Below, piece after piece: positions 45,476 through 53,471 of a stretch of DNA of 64,000 bases. This stretch comes from an uncultured Verrucomicrobia subdivision 3 bacterium (GTDB taxonomy: Bacteria; Verrucomicrobiota; Verrucomicrobiia; Limisphaerales; UBA11358), in NCBI GenBank assembly GCA_903895255.1, contig CAITTG010000084.1:1-64000 (forward strand). Direction: 5' to 3'. The position numbers were made by a program, and so were the translations under genes. Position 1 is the first letter of the stretch. Every line of letters starts with the position of its first letter. The notes under the pieces were generated by a model. The model was not told where the DNA came from. It did no database searches and worked only from the letters and a program-made list of their open reading frames with translations.

Positions 45476-45886
45476 ATGCACTTGGACACACTGGGAATTC
45501 TGGCGGTCGCGCCGGTGCTGGGAATCGAGGGCGAAACCTTTTGGACGGCCGTGGGCTGGCTGGCGAACGCGATTTTTTCCACGCGTTTTCTGGTGCAATG
45601 GTATGCCACCGAAAAGCGCAAGGAGGTCACGGTACCGGTGTTGTTTTGGTGGCTGAGCCTGGCGGGGAGCCTGATGTTTCTGAGTTATGCGATCAATTAT
45701 GACCGGCACAACGTCTTCATTTTTGCGTACGCCTTCACCTGGATTCCCTACCTGCGCAACCTGATCATTCACTTTCGGCATAAGAACGCCCGCAAAGGCT
45801 GTCCCCAGTGTGGCAGCAAGAGCAGTCCCCAGGCCAACTATTGCGCGGAGTGCGGCACGAAGCTCGAGCCATTGGAAAACGACTGA
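45476..45886 (+). CDS. LpxB N-terminal-domain-like membrane protein fused to a zinc ribbon
   Basis: This encodes 136 residues. Residues 20-100 match the LAB_N domain (lipid-A-disaccharide synthase N-terminal domain): WLANAIFSTRFLVQWYATEK, PVLFWWLSLAGSLMFLSYAI and AFTWIPYLRNLIIHFR, with three membrane helices. Residues 107-130 are a zinc ribbon with CPQCG and CAECG. Stand-alone LAB_N proteins are small inner-membrane proteins thought to act near lipid A or undecaprenyl-sugar metabolism; the added zinc ribbon is not typical. A hairpin at 45889 follows. Confidence 0.88.
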   Translation: MHLDTLGILAVAPVLGIEGETFWTAVGWLANAIFSTRFLVQWYATEKRKEVTVPVLFWWLSLAGSLMFLSYAINYDRHNVFIFAYAFTWIPYLRNLIIHFRHKNARKGCPQCGSKSSPQANYCAECGTKLEPLEND

Positions 45887-45888
45887 GG

Positions 45889-45918
45889 CAAAAAAACGCG
45901 CTGCGAAAGCAGCGCGCA
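45889..45918 (-). terminator. Terminator with GAAA tetraloop
   Basis: GCGCTGC-GAAA-GCAGCGC, extended by CG pairs, lies between two convergent genes. On the minus strand it is followed by seven T, so it mainly serves the small membrane-protein pair at 45943-46534. Confidence 0.85.
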
Positions 45919-45942
45919 GAGAAGGGCGATGGCCGGGGAAAA

Positions 45943-46263
45943 TTACTTCTTGGCGCCGGGGGGCGGCACGAGGCCATTCTTGAGCATGATTTGCTGCTCG
46001 AAATCGGGGTGCGTCTGGCCATAAGCGGCAAGCGCGTTGAGGAAGTCCGTCATGCCCTTTTTGTTGTCATTCACGGCGTTGATGACCTGCTGGTTGGCAT
46101 CAATGTCCTTGTGGAGGACACTGGCCTGCCGGTACAGATAACCGGTGAGCGTGCCGCTGACCACAATGAGCGCCAGCAGCAGGGAGAAGGACTGGCGCTC
46201 CAAGAGGGCGACTTTTTCCTTTAACACGGAAACCGATAGATCGGTGGATTCGTTGGTAGCCAT
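45943..46263 (-). CDS. Small single-span membrane protein
   Basis: This encodes 106 residues. A charged helix (VLKEKVALLERQ) precedes one membrane span (residues 28-48), and a polar domain of about 55 residues ends in VPPPGAKK. No family was recognised. It begins 4 bases after the stop of the preceding minus-strand gene, another single-span protein of similar build, so the two probably form a complex or envelope pair. Confidence 0.75.
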   Translation of the reverse strand: MATNESTDLSVSVLKEKVALLERQSFSLLLALIVVSGTLTGYLYRQASVLHKDIDANQQVINAVNDNKKGMTDFLNALAAYGQTHPDFEQQIMLKNGLVPPPGAKK

Positions 46264-46267
46264 AAAA

Positions 46268-46534
46268 TTATTTGGCGGGGTTGGTGGCAGGTTTGGCCTG
46301 GATGGATTGCAGAATGCGGGTCAGCTCCGGGCTGGGATTTTTCTGATTGTATTCCGCCACTTGATTGGCGAGCACCTGCATGCGGGCCAGGACGTTATTG
46401 TCGGCCTGGGCCTGCGGGGCGATCAACCGGAGCTCCCGGGTGCGGGTAAAGGTGGAGATGGCAAAAAACACGCCGCAGATGGCCAGCACCAGCAGCACGA
46501 AGTTTAAAACCGTGGTTGTCGTATCAGATTTCAT
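46268..46534 (-). CDS. Small single-span membrane protein, partner of the next gene
   Basis: This encodes 88 residues. One N-terminal membrane span (about 8-28) is followed by a polar, helical Gln/Asn/Ala-rich domain ending PATNPAK. No recognised domain. It is first of a two-gene unit with the 106-residue protein (4-base gap). It starts about 90 bases downstream of the asd stop on the same strand, so it may be read from the asd promoter as well. Confidence 0.75.
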   Translation of the reverse strand: MKSDTTTTVLNFVLLVLAICGVFFAISTFTRTRELRLIAPQAQADNNVLARMQVLANQVAEYNQKNPSPELTRILQSIQAKPATNPAK

Positions 46535-46622
46535 ACTTTAGGGCTTCAATTTAAACAAGGCGGGACGGATGTCCATCCCATTTTTCAGGGGACCGCCGGC
46601 CAAAATCAGGTAGAAAAGCGCG

Positions 46623-47627
46623 TTACTTGAGCAATTCTTCGGCGATTTGGACCGCGTTGAGCGCCGCGCCCTTGAGCAACTGGTCCCCGCTGACCCAGAA
46701 ACAGAGTCCGTTATCGAGGGCACAGTCGAGCCGGATGCGACCGACTTCGCAGTTGTATTTCTCGGAGGTGAACAGCGGCATGGGATACAGCTTTTGCGCC
46801 GGTTCATCCACCACGTCGAGGCCGGGGGCTTTCAGGAGAGCGGCCCGGGCGGCGGCGACGGTGACGGGCTTTTCAAACTCGGCACTGACCGCCACGGAAT
46901 GCGACCGATAGACCGGCACGCGCACGCACGTGACGCTGGCACGAAACGAGGGGTGATGCATGATCTTGCGACCTTCATTCTCCATCTTCATTTCCTCCTT
47001 GGTGTAACCGGAGGGCAGAAAGGAGTCCACGTGCGGGAGGACGTTGAAAGCGATCTGGTGCGGATAGACTTCCCTGGTCACGGGCTGGCCATGAACGACC
47101 TGGCCGACCTGGCGTTCCAATTCCTCAATGGCCTTGGCACCGGTGCCAGAGACGGCCTGATAGCTGGAGGCGAACACGCGCTTCACGCCAAAGGCCTGAT
47201 GAAGGGGGTAGAGCGCCATGAGGGTGATGGCGGTGGTGCAATTGGGGTTGGCAATGATGCCCGAGTGCCACTTCACATCGGCGGCATTTACTTCCGGGAC
47301 CACGAGCGGGACCTTGTCGTCCTGACGAAAGGCGCTGGAATTATCCACCACCACGCAGCCGGCGGCGGCGGCAATGGGAGCGAAGGCGCGGGAAATGTCG
47401 CCCCCCGCGCTGAACAGCGCGATGTCAATGCCGGCGAAGGAATCCTTGGTGAGTTCCTGGATGGGAATGTCGACTCCGCGAAACTTCAAGATTTTGCCCA
47501 CGGAACGGGCGGAGGCGAGCAGGGTGAGCCGGCCCACCGGGAAATTGCGCTTTTCCAGGGTCTTGATCATTTCGATGCCCACGGCGCCCGTCGCGCCGAC
47601 CACCGCCACGTGAGGATGTTGGTTCAT
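46623..47627 (-). CDS. asd: Aspartate-semialdehyde dehydrogenase
   Basis: This enzyme reduces aspartyl phosphate to aspartate semialdehyde, the branch point to lysine/diaminopimelate, threonine and methionine. It has 334 residues: NADP-binding VAVVGATGAVGIEMIKTLEK, FSAGGDISRAFAP, catalytic Cys in IANPNCTTAITLMAL, SYQAVSGTGAKAIEEL, and the substrate Arg/His region VTCVRVPVYRSHSV. It is an ordinary member of the Gram-positive-like short class. Start MNQHPHVAVVGATGAVG is clear although no Shine-Dalgarno is visible. Confidence 0.97.
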   Translation of the reverse strand: MNQHPHVAVVGATGAVGIEMIKTLEKRNFPVGRLTLLASARSVGKILKFRGVDIPIQELTKDSFAGIDIALFSAGGDISRAFAPIAAAAGCVVVDNSSAFRQDDKVPLVVPEVNAADVKWHSGIIANPNCTTAITLMALYPLHQAFGVKRVFASSYQAVSGTGAKAIEELERQVGQVVHGQPVTREVYPHQIAFNVLPHVDSFLPSGYTKEEMKMENEGRKIMHHPSFRASVTCVRVPVYRSHSVAVSAEFEKPVTVAAARAALLKAPGLDVVDEPAQKLYPMPLFTSEKYNCEVGRIRLDCALDNGLCFWVSGDQLLKGAALNAVQIAEELLK

Positions 47628-47756
47628 AAAAGGGGTGGAAGCGTAGCAGAAATCCGGGCTCCGTCAATCATCTGGATGGCGGGAACACCGCTTTTTCTTT
47701 GCGTTTCTGATTGACCGGCATGGCGGGGTATGAGGAAATGTTAGCCTAACGTACTG

Positions 47757-50700
47757 ATGCCGAAAATTCCTGTGAGAAATGGAAACGGCCCGCGAACGGG
47801 CACGACGAAATACGACGCGCACCACAAGGTGCTGTCGCAAACCTACGGGGCTTTTGCGGACTTGCGCCGCGAGCTTTCGGATTCCAAGGCGACGGTCAGC
47901 GAGCGGGAGGAGCTGTTAAAAAGCTTTGCCAACTGCCCGGACTCCCAGCGTTCCTGGCTGCTGCTGGAGGATTATTTTGAAAAAATCCTGCTGTCCCGGA
48001 AGGACTTTCCCGACACGAACTGGTGGCCGCGCCTGCTGAATGCGACGGGCCGGACGCGGCTGGAGGAACTGGCCTTTCTGTTTTTACGGGCGAAACGCTC
48101 GGTGCCGCCGGAATTGCAGGCGCATGCGTGTCTGGAACGGTTTGCGCAGGCGGAGGAGGCCGAGCAGGAGGAAAATCTGGTCAAGGAGCTGGAGCACTGG
48201 CTGGCCCCCCCCACCCTGCCCCTGCTGGAAACGCCCCGGGCGAATTTGCGCGTGCTCTGCCTGCCGCAGCCGGATGGCGAGGAACCGTCGCGGCACCGCC
48301 TGGCCGTGCAGTTTCGGTTGTCACGCCCGCGCACCGGGGAGAAGACCCGGACGCTGCGGGAGTTGATAGACCTGGTGGTGAGGGCCACGCACGAGCAGGA
48401 ATTGTTTCCGCCCGCCGACTGGGAGTTCATTCAATGGCTGGCGGACACCCATCGGCACCGGGAGGACGGAGCGGAGTCGCTGATTTTGTCGGATGCTGAA
48501 TTGCTGCTGTGGTTGTCCCGGTGGGGGCACACCCGGCGGCTGGAGTGCGGAACGGCGGGCCAGGCGCTGCAATTTAACGGGCAGGTGGTCAGCCTGACGC
48601 CGCATTTGGAAAAGGTGGGCGAGGAACTGAACTTCACCCACCAAATTGTCCTGCCCGGCGGCGAGTTGCAACTGGTGGCGGACGTGAAATTTTTCAACGA
48701 ACAACCGCCGCTGGCGCTGGTGGGCGGCAGTTTTTATTTGCTGCGCAACGCGCCGCCGGCCCGGGTGCTGAAGTACCTGGCGGGCAAACCCTCGGTGCCG
48801 GTGCGGCGGCTGAGCCACCGGCTGCTGTTGCACTTGCGGAAGACGCAGTCGAATCACGGGATGAACTGGGAATCCCTATGCGTGGCGCACACGGCCGCCC
48901 CGCAATTTGTGTTTGAGCTGCTGGAGGACACAGTCCGGCTGCGGCTGCTGGCGAGGAGCGGGCGCGATGAGAGCGTCTGGTTTTGGAACGGGTTTGAATG
49001 GGTGCCCAACGACGGCAAAAAGCGGCCGGGGGAAAAGCCGGAAATCCTGGATGATCCGCGCCTGGAACCGGCGACGCAGTGGCTGCGCCGGCTGGACTGG
49101 TTCACGCCGGAACCCGGGCTGTGGATTGGGGATGCGAACGAAAATTTTCTCGGGGCCCTGGCCACGGCGTGGGACCAGCGTCCGCCGGAAGCGGAATTTT
49201 TGGGCAACCCGGCCTTTCACCGGCTGTTCCTGCAGCCCCGGCAGATTCGGCCGCGCCTGGTGGTGAAGGGCAGCGGGATTGACTGGCTCTCGGTTTCCGC
49301 GGAGTGGGAGGCGGAGGGACTCAAACTATCGAAGGCGGACCTCGAACGGCTCGCGGCCGCCACGAGCCGCTTTGTCAAACTGCCAAACTCCGGCTGGGTG
49401 GAATTGGACACTGAAGCCGTGCAAGGCGCGCATGAAGCCATGGCGGACATGGGCGTGGACGGGCTGATTGCCGTGCCCCAAAAGGTGGGGCTGGAACATG
49501 TGGCGCACCTGGACGAGGATGAATTTGGCCGGTTTGTGGATTCGCCCGAGGCCGAGGAGCTGCGCGCGCGGGTGGCGGAATTCAAGGGCGTGCCGGCCAC
49601 GGACCTGCCGGCATCACTCCAGGCCGAGCTGCGGCCTTATCAAAAAGATGGTTTCGATTTCCTCGCCCACCTGGTGCAAATCCGTCTGGGGGGCATTCTG
49701 GCCGACGACATGGGCTTGGGGAAAACCCTGCAGACCCTGACATGGCTGGCGTGGCTGAAGGACCGCCACGAAAAAAATCACAAGCCATCGCTGGTGATCT
49801 GCCCGGCCTCGGTGCTGCACAACTGGCGGCGCGAGGCGGAGAAGTTCACGCCCGGCTTGAAGGTATTGGTGCTGGAAAGCGGCGCGGCGCGGCACAACTT
49901 GCGCAAACAAATTCCCCAGCACGATTTGATCGTGACCAACTACGCGCTGCTGCGGCGGGATCTGGAGGAATTGCAGAAGTTTGCCTTCCGCGCGGTGATT
50001 TTGGACGAGGCGCAGTTCATCAAAAATCCCGGCGCGCAGGTGACGCAGTCGGTGAAACAGCTCAAATGCGAGCACAAACTGGCGCTGACCGGCACGCCGC
50101 TGGAAAACCGGCTGCTGGATTTGTGGAGCATCGTGGATTTCATCCAGCCGACCTACCTGGGCAACCAGGAGCAGTTTCTGGAAACGTACGAACCGCGCGG
50201 GGAAAATGCTGAGGCGGCACAGCGGATTGCCCGCCGCCGGCTCTCGGCCCGGCTGCGTCCCCTGCTCCTCCGCCGCTTGAAAAAGCACGTGGCGAAAGAC
50301 CTGCCGGACCGCATCGAGGAACGCCGGGACTGTCCGCTGGGCGACGAGCAACGGAAGTTGTACCTCGCCGAGTTGCGCCGGAGTCGCGACCAGATCATGA
50401 CGGCGGTGGCCGAGCAGGGCTTGAATAAGAGCAAGATGCACGTGCTGGCGGCGCTCACGCGCCTGCGCCAAGTGTGCTGCCATCCCTCACTCGTGGGCAG
50501 CGACACCGCCTCGGGCAAGACGGAAACGCTGTTTGAGTTGCTCGACCCGCTGGTGGCCGATGGCCAGAAGGTGCTGGTGTTCAGCCAGTTTGTGCAGATG
50601 CTCCAAATCCTGGAGCGGGAATGCAAACTCCGGAACATCAACACCCACATGCTCACCGGCCAGACTAAGGACCGGCAGCAGGTGGTGAATGCCTTCCAGC

Positions 50701-51020
50701 AGGACACGGGCGCGGGCGTGTTTCTCTTGAGCCTGCGCGCGGCGGGCACGGGGCTGAACCTGACGAACGCCAGTTATGTGGTGCTTTACGATCCGTGGTG
50801 GAATCCGGCGGTGGAGGCGCAGGCGATTGACCGGTCGCACCGGATTGGCCAGACGCAGACGGTGAATGCCTACCGGCTCATCGCGCCGGGCACGGTGGAG
50901 GAAAAGATTTGGGAACTGCAACAGAGCAAGGCGCAGACCATCGCGGATGTGCTGGGCGAGGAGGGATTTGCGCGGAGTTTGACGGCGACGGATTTGGAGT
51001 ATTTGTTTGCGGAGGATTGA
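47757..51020 (+). CDS. SNF2-family DNA-dependent ATPase (HepA/RapA-like)
   Basis: This encodes 1087 residues. The first 600 form an uncharacterised N-terminal part, including a stretch like the bacterial SNF2-associated region. The SNF2 ATPase domain begins at about 625 with LRPYQKDGFDFL and ADDMGLGKTLQT (Walker A, about 650), then LDEAQFIKN (about 750) and TGTPLENRL; the helicase C domain follows (about 920-1040) with VFSQFVQML, LRAAGTGLNLT, DPWWNPAVEAQAIDRSHRIG. Members remodel protein-DNA or RNA-polymerase complexes. It has no neighbours in the same operon. Confidence 0.93.
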   Translation: MPKIPVRNGNGPRTGTTKYDAHHKVLSQTYGAFADLRRELSDSKATVSEREELLKSFANCPDSQRSWLLLEDYFEKILLSRKDFPDTNWWPRLLNATGRTRLEELAFLFLRAKRSVPPELQAHACLERFAQAEEAEQEENLVKELEHWLAPPTLPLLETPRANLRVLCLPQPDGEEPSRHRLAVQFRLSRPRTGEKTRTLRELIDLVVRATHEQELFPPADWEFIQWLADTHRHREDGAESLILSDAELLLWLSRWGHTRRLECGTAGQALQFNGQVVSLTPHLEKVGEELNFTHQIVLPGGELQLVADVKFFNEQPPLALVGGSFYLLRNAPPARVLKYLAGKPSVPVRRLSHRLLLHLRKTQSNHGMNWESLCVAHTAAPQFVFELLEDTVRLRLLARSGRDESVWFWNGFEWVPNDGKKRPGEKPEILDDPRLEPATQWLRRLDWFTPEPGLWIGDANENFLGALATAWDQRPPEAEFLGNPAFHRLFLQPRQIRPRLVVKGSGIDWLSVSAEWEAEGLKLSKADLERLAAATSRFVKLPNSGWVELDTEAVQGAHEAMADMGVDGLIAVPQKVGLEHVAHLDEDEFGRFVDSPEAEELRARVAEFKGVPATDLPASLQAELRPYQKDGFDFLAHLVQIRLGGILADDMGLGKTLQTLTWLAWLKDRHEKNHKPSLVICPASVLHNWRREAEKFTPGLKVLVLESGAARHNLRKQIPQHDLIVTNYALLRRDLEELQKFAFRAVILDEAQFIKNPGAQVTQSVKQLKCEHKLALTGTPLENRLLDLWSIVDFIQPTYLGNQEQFLETYEPRGENAEAAQRIARRRLSARLRPLLLRRLKKHVAKDLPDRIEERRDCPLGDEQRKLYLAELRRSRDQIMTAVAEQGLNKSKMHVLAALTRLRQVCCHPSLVGSDTASGKTETLFELLDPLVADGQKVLVFSQFVQMLQILERECKLRNINTHMLTGQTKDRQQVVNAFQQDTGAGVFLLSLRAAGTGLNLTNASYVVLYDPWWNPAVEAQAIDRSHRIGQTQTVNAYRLIAPGTVEEKIWELQQSKAQTIADVLGEEGFARSLTATDLEYLFAED

Positions 51021-51173
51021 GCGGGATCAATTGCTAGAAGGGCTCGGGGAGACACGATAGCAGAGCGCGCGTTCCCAAACGAAGCAAGGCAGTATAAGTG
51101 TTGAATGGTCACATTCAGCCAAGAAGGCCGGCATTTTCACGTTGCGGCCAACGAAGCGAAGCTGAAAGTGATC

Positions 51174-51262
51174 GCGGCCCCACAGGCCGCAAAACCGGGG
51201 GACAAGCCGACCCAGCCCGCCGGGCTGGGCTGAGGAATGACGGCCCTTCGGGCCTAAGGCGG
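51174..51262. repeat. Three-hairpin dispersed element, copy 2
   Basis: GCGGCCCCACAGGCCGC (51174-51190) is identical to 20335-20351. It is followed by CCCAGCCC-GCC-GGGCTGGG and GGCCC-TTC-GGGCC, the same three-hairpin order as the 20-kb copy but with changed loop and stem bases that keep pairing. It fills part of the gap 51021-51479, which otherwise has no gene. Confidence 0.7.
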
Positions 51263-51479
51263 GAATATCGGCATTCGTTGCCAGACGGCAACGCGAAGGG
51301 AGGCCACGGCGGTTAGTTGGCCGAAAAGAGCAACTCTGAGTTGGGTGGGTTCTGCGCCCGGGGACGGGCGCGCTCCGTTTAGGTCTAGTATCCCCATGCT
51401 TCTCCAGTAAAAGCACTTTCGGGCGCGTAACCGGGGCGTCACCGTGGGCGTCTACTCCAGAACATTGGAAATCTCTGGA

Positions 51480-53375
51480 ATGAATCATTGTCTACGTCGC
51501 GTTGTTCACCTGCTGTTGCCGGTGGTTTTTTTATCTTTTGCCACTCCCGCGCTGCGCGCGGAGGAAACCCTGGACCCCGCCCGCGAGGCGGAAATCACGA
51601 GCTGGCTCCCGGCCGAGCCGGCGGGCTTTGCGTGGCCGATCACCAACCGCGCCGCCTGGGAGCAACTGGGGGCCAACGCGGCGTTTGCGGACATCATTCC
51701 GCAGGCGGACAAGGTGCTGGCCAAAGCCCTGCCATTGCAGCCGGACGCTTTGTACCTGGAATTTTCCCAAACCGGCAACCGCACGCACTGGCAAAAAGTC
51801 GCGGGTGACCGGCGGGGACGGGTGGAGAAGTTCACCCTGGCCGAAGCCTGCCAAAATCAAGGGCGTTACCTGCCCGCGCTGGAGGCGACCATCGCGGCGC
51901 TGTGCCGGGAAAAAACCTGGGTGATGCCGGCGCATGACGGGGGGTTGCAAAATTTTCACGGCAAGGCCATCACGCCCGACCTGGGGGCGACCGGACTGGC
52001 GGCGGAACTGGCGGAGGCGGATTATGTGCTGGGCGACCGGTTGTCCCCGGCCACGCGCCAGCTCATCCGGGACAACGTGCGCCACCGGGTGCTGGATCCG
52101 TTTCGCGCGATGATTGAGGGGCGCCAGAAGGAAACGTTCTGGGTGCGGACGCCGATGAACTGGAACGCGGTGTGCGTGGGAAACACAGTGTTTGCGGCGC
52201 TGACGCTGGTGAATTCGCGGGAAGAACGCGGGTTCTACGCGGCGGCAGGCGAGCATTGCATTCATTATTATCTCTCAGGGTACACGCCGGACGGCTATTG
52301 CGCGGAGGGCGTGGGCTATTGGAACTTTGGCTACGGCCATTTCGTTTTGCTGACGGAGGCGTTGCGGCAGGCCACAGGCGGGCGGCTGGATTTGCTGAAC
52401 GATGACAAGGCGATCGCGGCAGGGTTGTTCTGCCGGCGCAGCGAAATTCTGCCGGGGATTTTCCCGACGATTTCCGACGTGAACCCGGGCACGAAGCCGA
52501 GTCCGCAACTCACCGCTTACGTGTGCCGCCGGCTGGGTTTGCCGGCCAAGGAATCGCTGGTCGGAATGAGTGAAGGCCTGGCAATGAGTTTGATGCTGTC
52601 CAGTCTGCCGGAGAACCTGCCCCTAGCGAGGCAGTTGGACGGTTATAATGACAGTCCGTTGCGGAGCTTTTTCCCGGGCGGCGGGGTGCTGCTGGCGCGC
52701 AATTCGCCTGACCAGTCCCCGGCATTTGCCGTGGCGCTCAAGGGCGGCAACAACAATGAACCGCACAATCACAATGACGTGGGCAGCTTCAGTCTGGTGC
52801 TCGGCCGCGAGATGGTCGTGTGCGACCCGGGCGGCGAGGTGTACACAGCGCGGACGTTTAGCGCGCACCGTTACGACAGCAAGGTGCTGAGCAGCTATGG
52901 GCACGCCGTGCCGGTGGTGGCGGGGCAGTTGCAGAAGGCGGGGGCGGACGCGCGCGGGATCATTCTCGCCAGTAATTTTACCGCGACGGCGGACACCTAC
53001 GCATTAGACATTGCCTCGGCTTATCCAGTGGCGGATTTGAGGAGCCTGGTGCGGACATTTGTGTTTGAACGCGGGGCGACGCCGGCGCTGGAGGTGCGGG
53101 ATGCGGTGGCTTTCGGCAAGCCGGAAGCTTTTGCGAGCACGCTGGTGACGTGGGGCACGGTCCAGGCTGACGGGCCGAATGCGCTCACCATCACGGATGG
53201 CCCAAGCACCGTGCGGGTGACGATCGACGCCGGCGGACGGGCTTTCAAATGGCATCAGGACGTCATCGACGAGGACGTGGACACGAAGCGCAAGCCGGTG
53301 CATGTGCTGATTGAGTTGACGGACAAAATTGCCTCGGGCGGGATTAAGTTGCGGATTGAGCCGGTGGGGAATTGA
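51480..53375 (+). CDS. Exported heparinase II/III-family protein
   Basis: This encodes 631 residues with a signal peptide (MNHCLRRVVHLLLPVVFLSF, cleavage after LRA). A helical (alpha/alpha toroid) N-terminal half has AVCVGNTVFAAL and VGYWNFGYGHFVLLTEAL; the C-terminal beta half contains NEPHNHNDVGSFSLVLG and VCDPGGEVYTARTFSAHRYD, the polysaccharide-lyase family signature around the catalytic His/Tyr. It probably cleaves uronic-acid-containing polysaccharides outside the cytoplasm; the substrate is unknown. It stands alone, with no sulfatase or glycosidase cluster beside it. Confidence 0.87.
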   Translation: MNHCLRRVVHLLLPVVFLSFATPALRAEETLDPAREAEITSWLPAEPAGFAWPITNRAAWEQLGANAAFADIIPQADKVLAKALPLQPDALYLEFSQTGNRTHWQKVAGDRRGRVEKFTLAEACQNQGRYLPALEATIAALCREKTWVMPAHDGGLQNFHGKAITPDLGATGLAAELAEADYVLGDRLSPATRQLIRDNVRHRVLDPFRAMIEGRQKETFWVRTPMNWNAVCVGNTVFAALTLVNSREERGFYAAAGEHCIHYYLSGYTPDGYCAEGVGYWNFGYGHFVLLTEALRQATGGRLDLLNDDKAIAAGLFCRRSEILPGIFPTISDVNPGTKPSPQLTAYVCRRLGLPAKESLVGMSEGLAMSLMLSSLPENLPLARQLDGYNDSPLRSFFPGGGVLLARNSPDQSPAFAVALKGGNNNEPHNHNDVGSFSLVLGREMVVCDPGGEVYTARTFSAHRYDSKVLSSYGHAVPVVAGQLQKAGADARGIILASNFTATADTYALDIASAYPVADLRSLVRTFVFERGATPALEVRDAVAFGKPEAFASTLVTWGTVQADGPNALTITDGPSTVRVTIDAGGRAFKWHQDVIDEDVDTKRKPVHVLIELTDKIASGGIKLRIEPVGN

Positions 53376-53400
53376 GGGGATCGGTCCATTTGCAACCGGC

Positions 53401-53424
53401 GACTTGCTGACTTATCAGCAAGTC
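53401..53424. terminator. Palindrome, possible transcript end
   Basis: A perfect 10-bp stem, GACTTGCTGA/TCAGCAAGTC, has a CTTA loop and lies between two convergent genes. It is followed by TAAAAG, with no T run, so termination is uncertain. Confidence 0.5.
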
Positions 53425-53471
53425 TAAAAGCGCGGTCATGCCCGCGCACTCCAAATATTTGTCGGCGGTCC

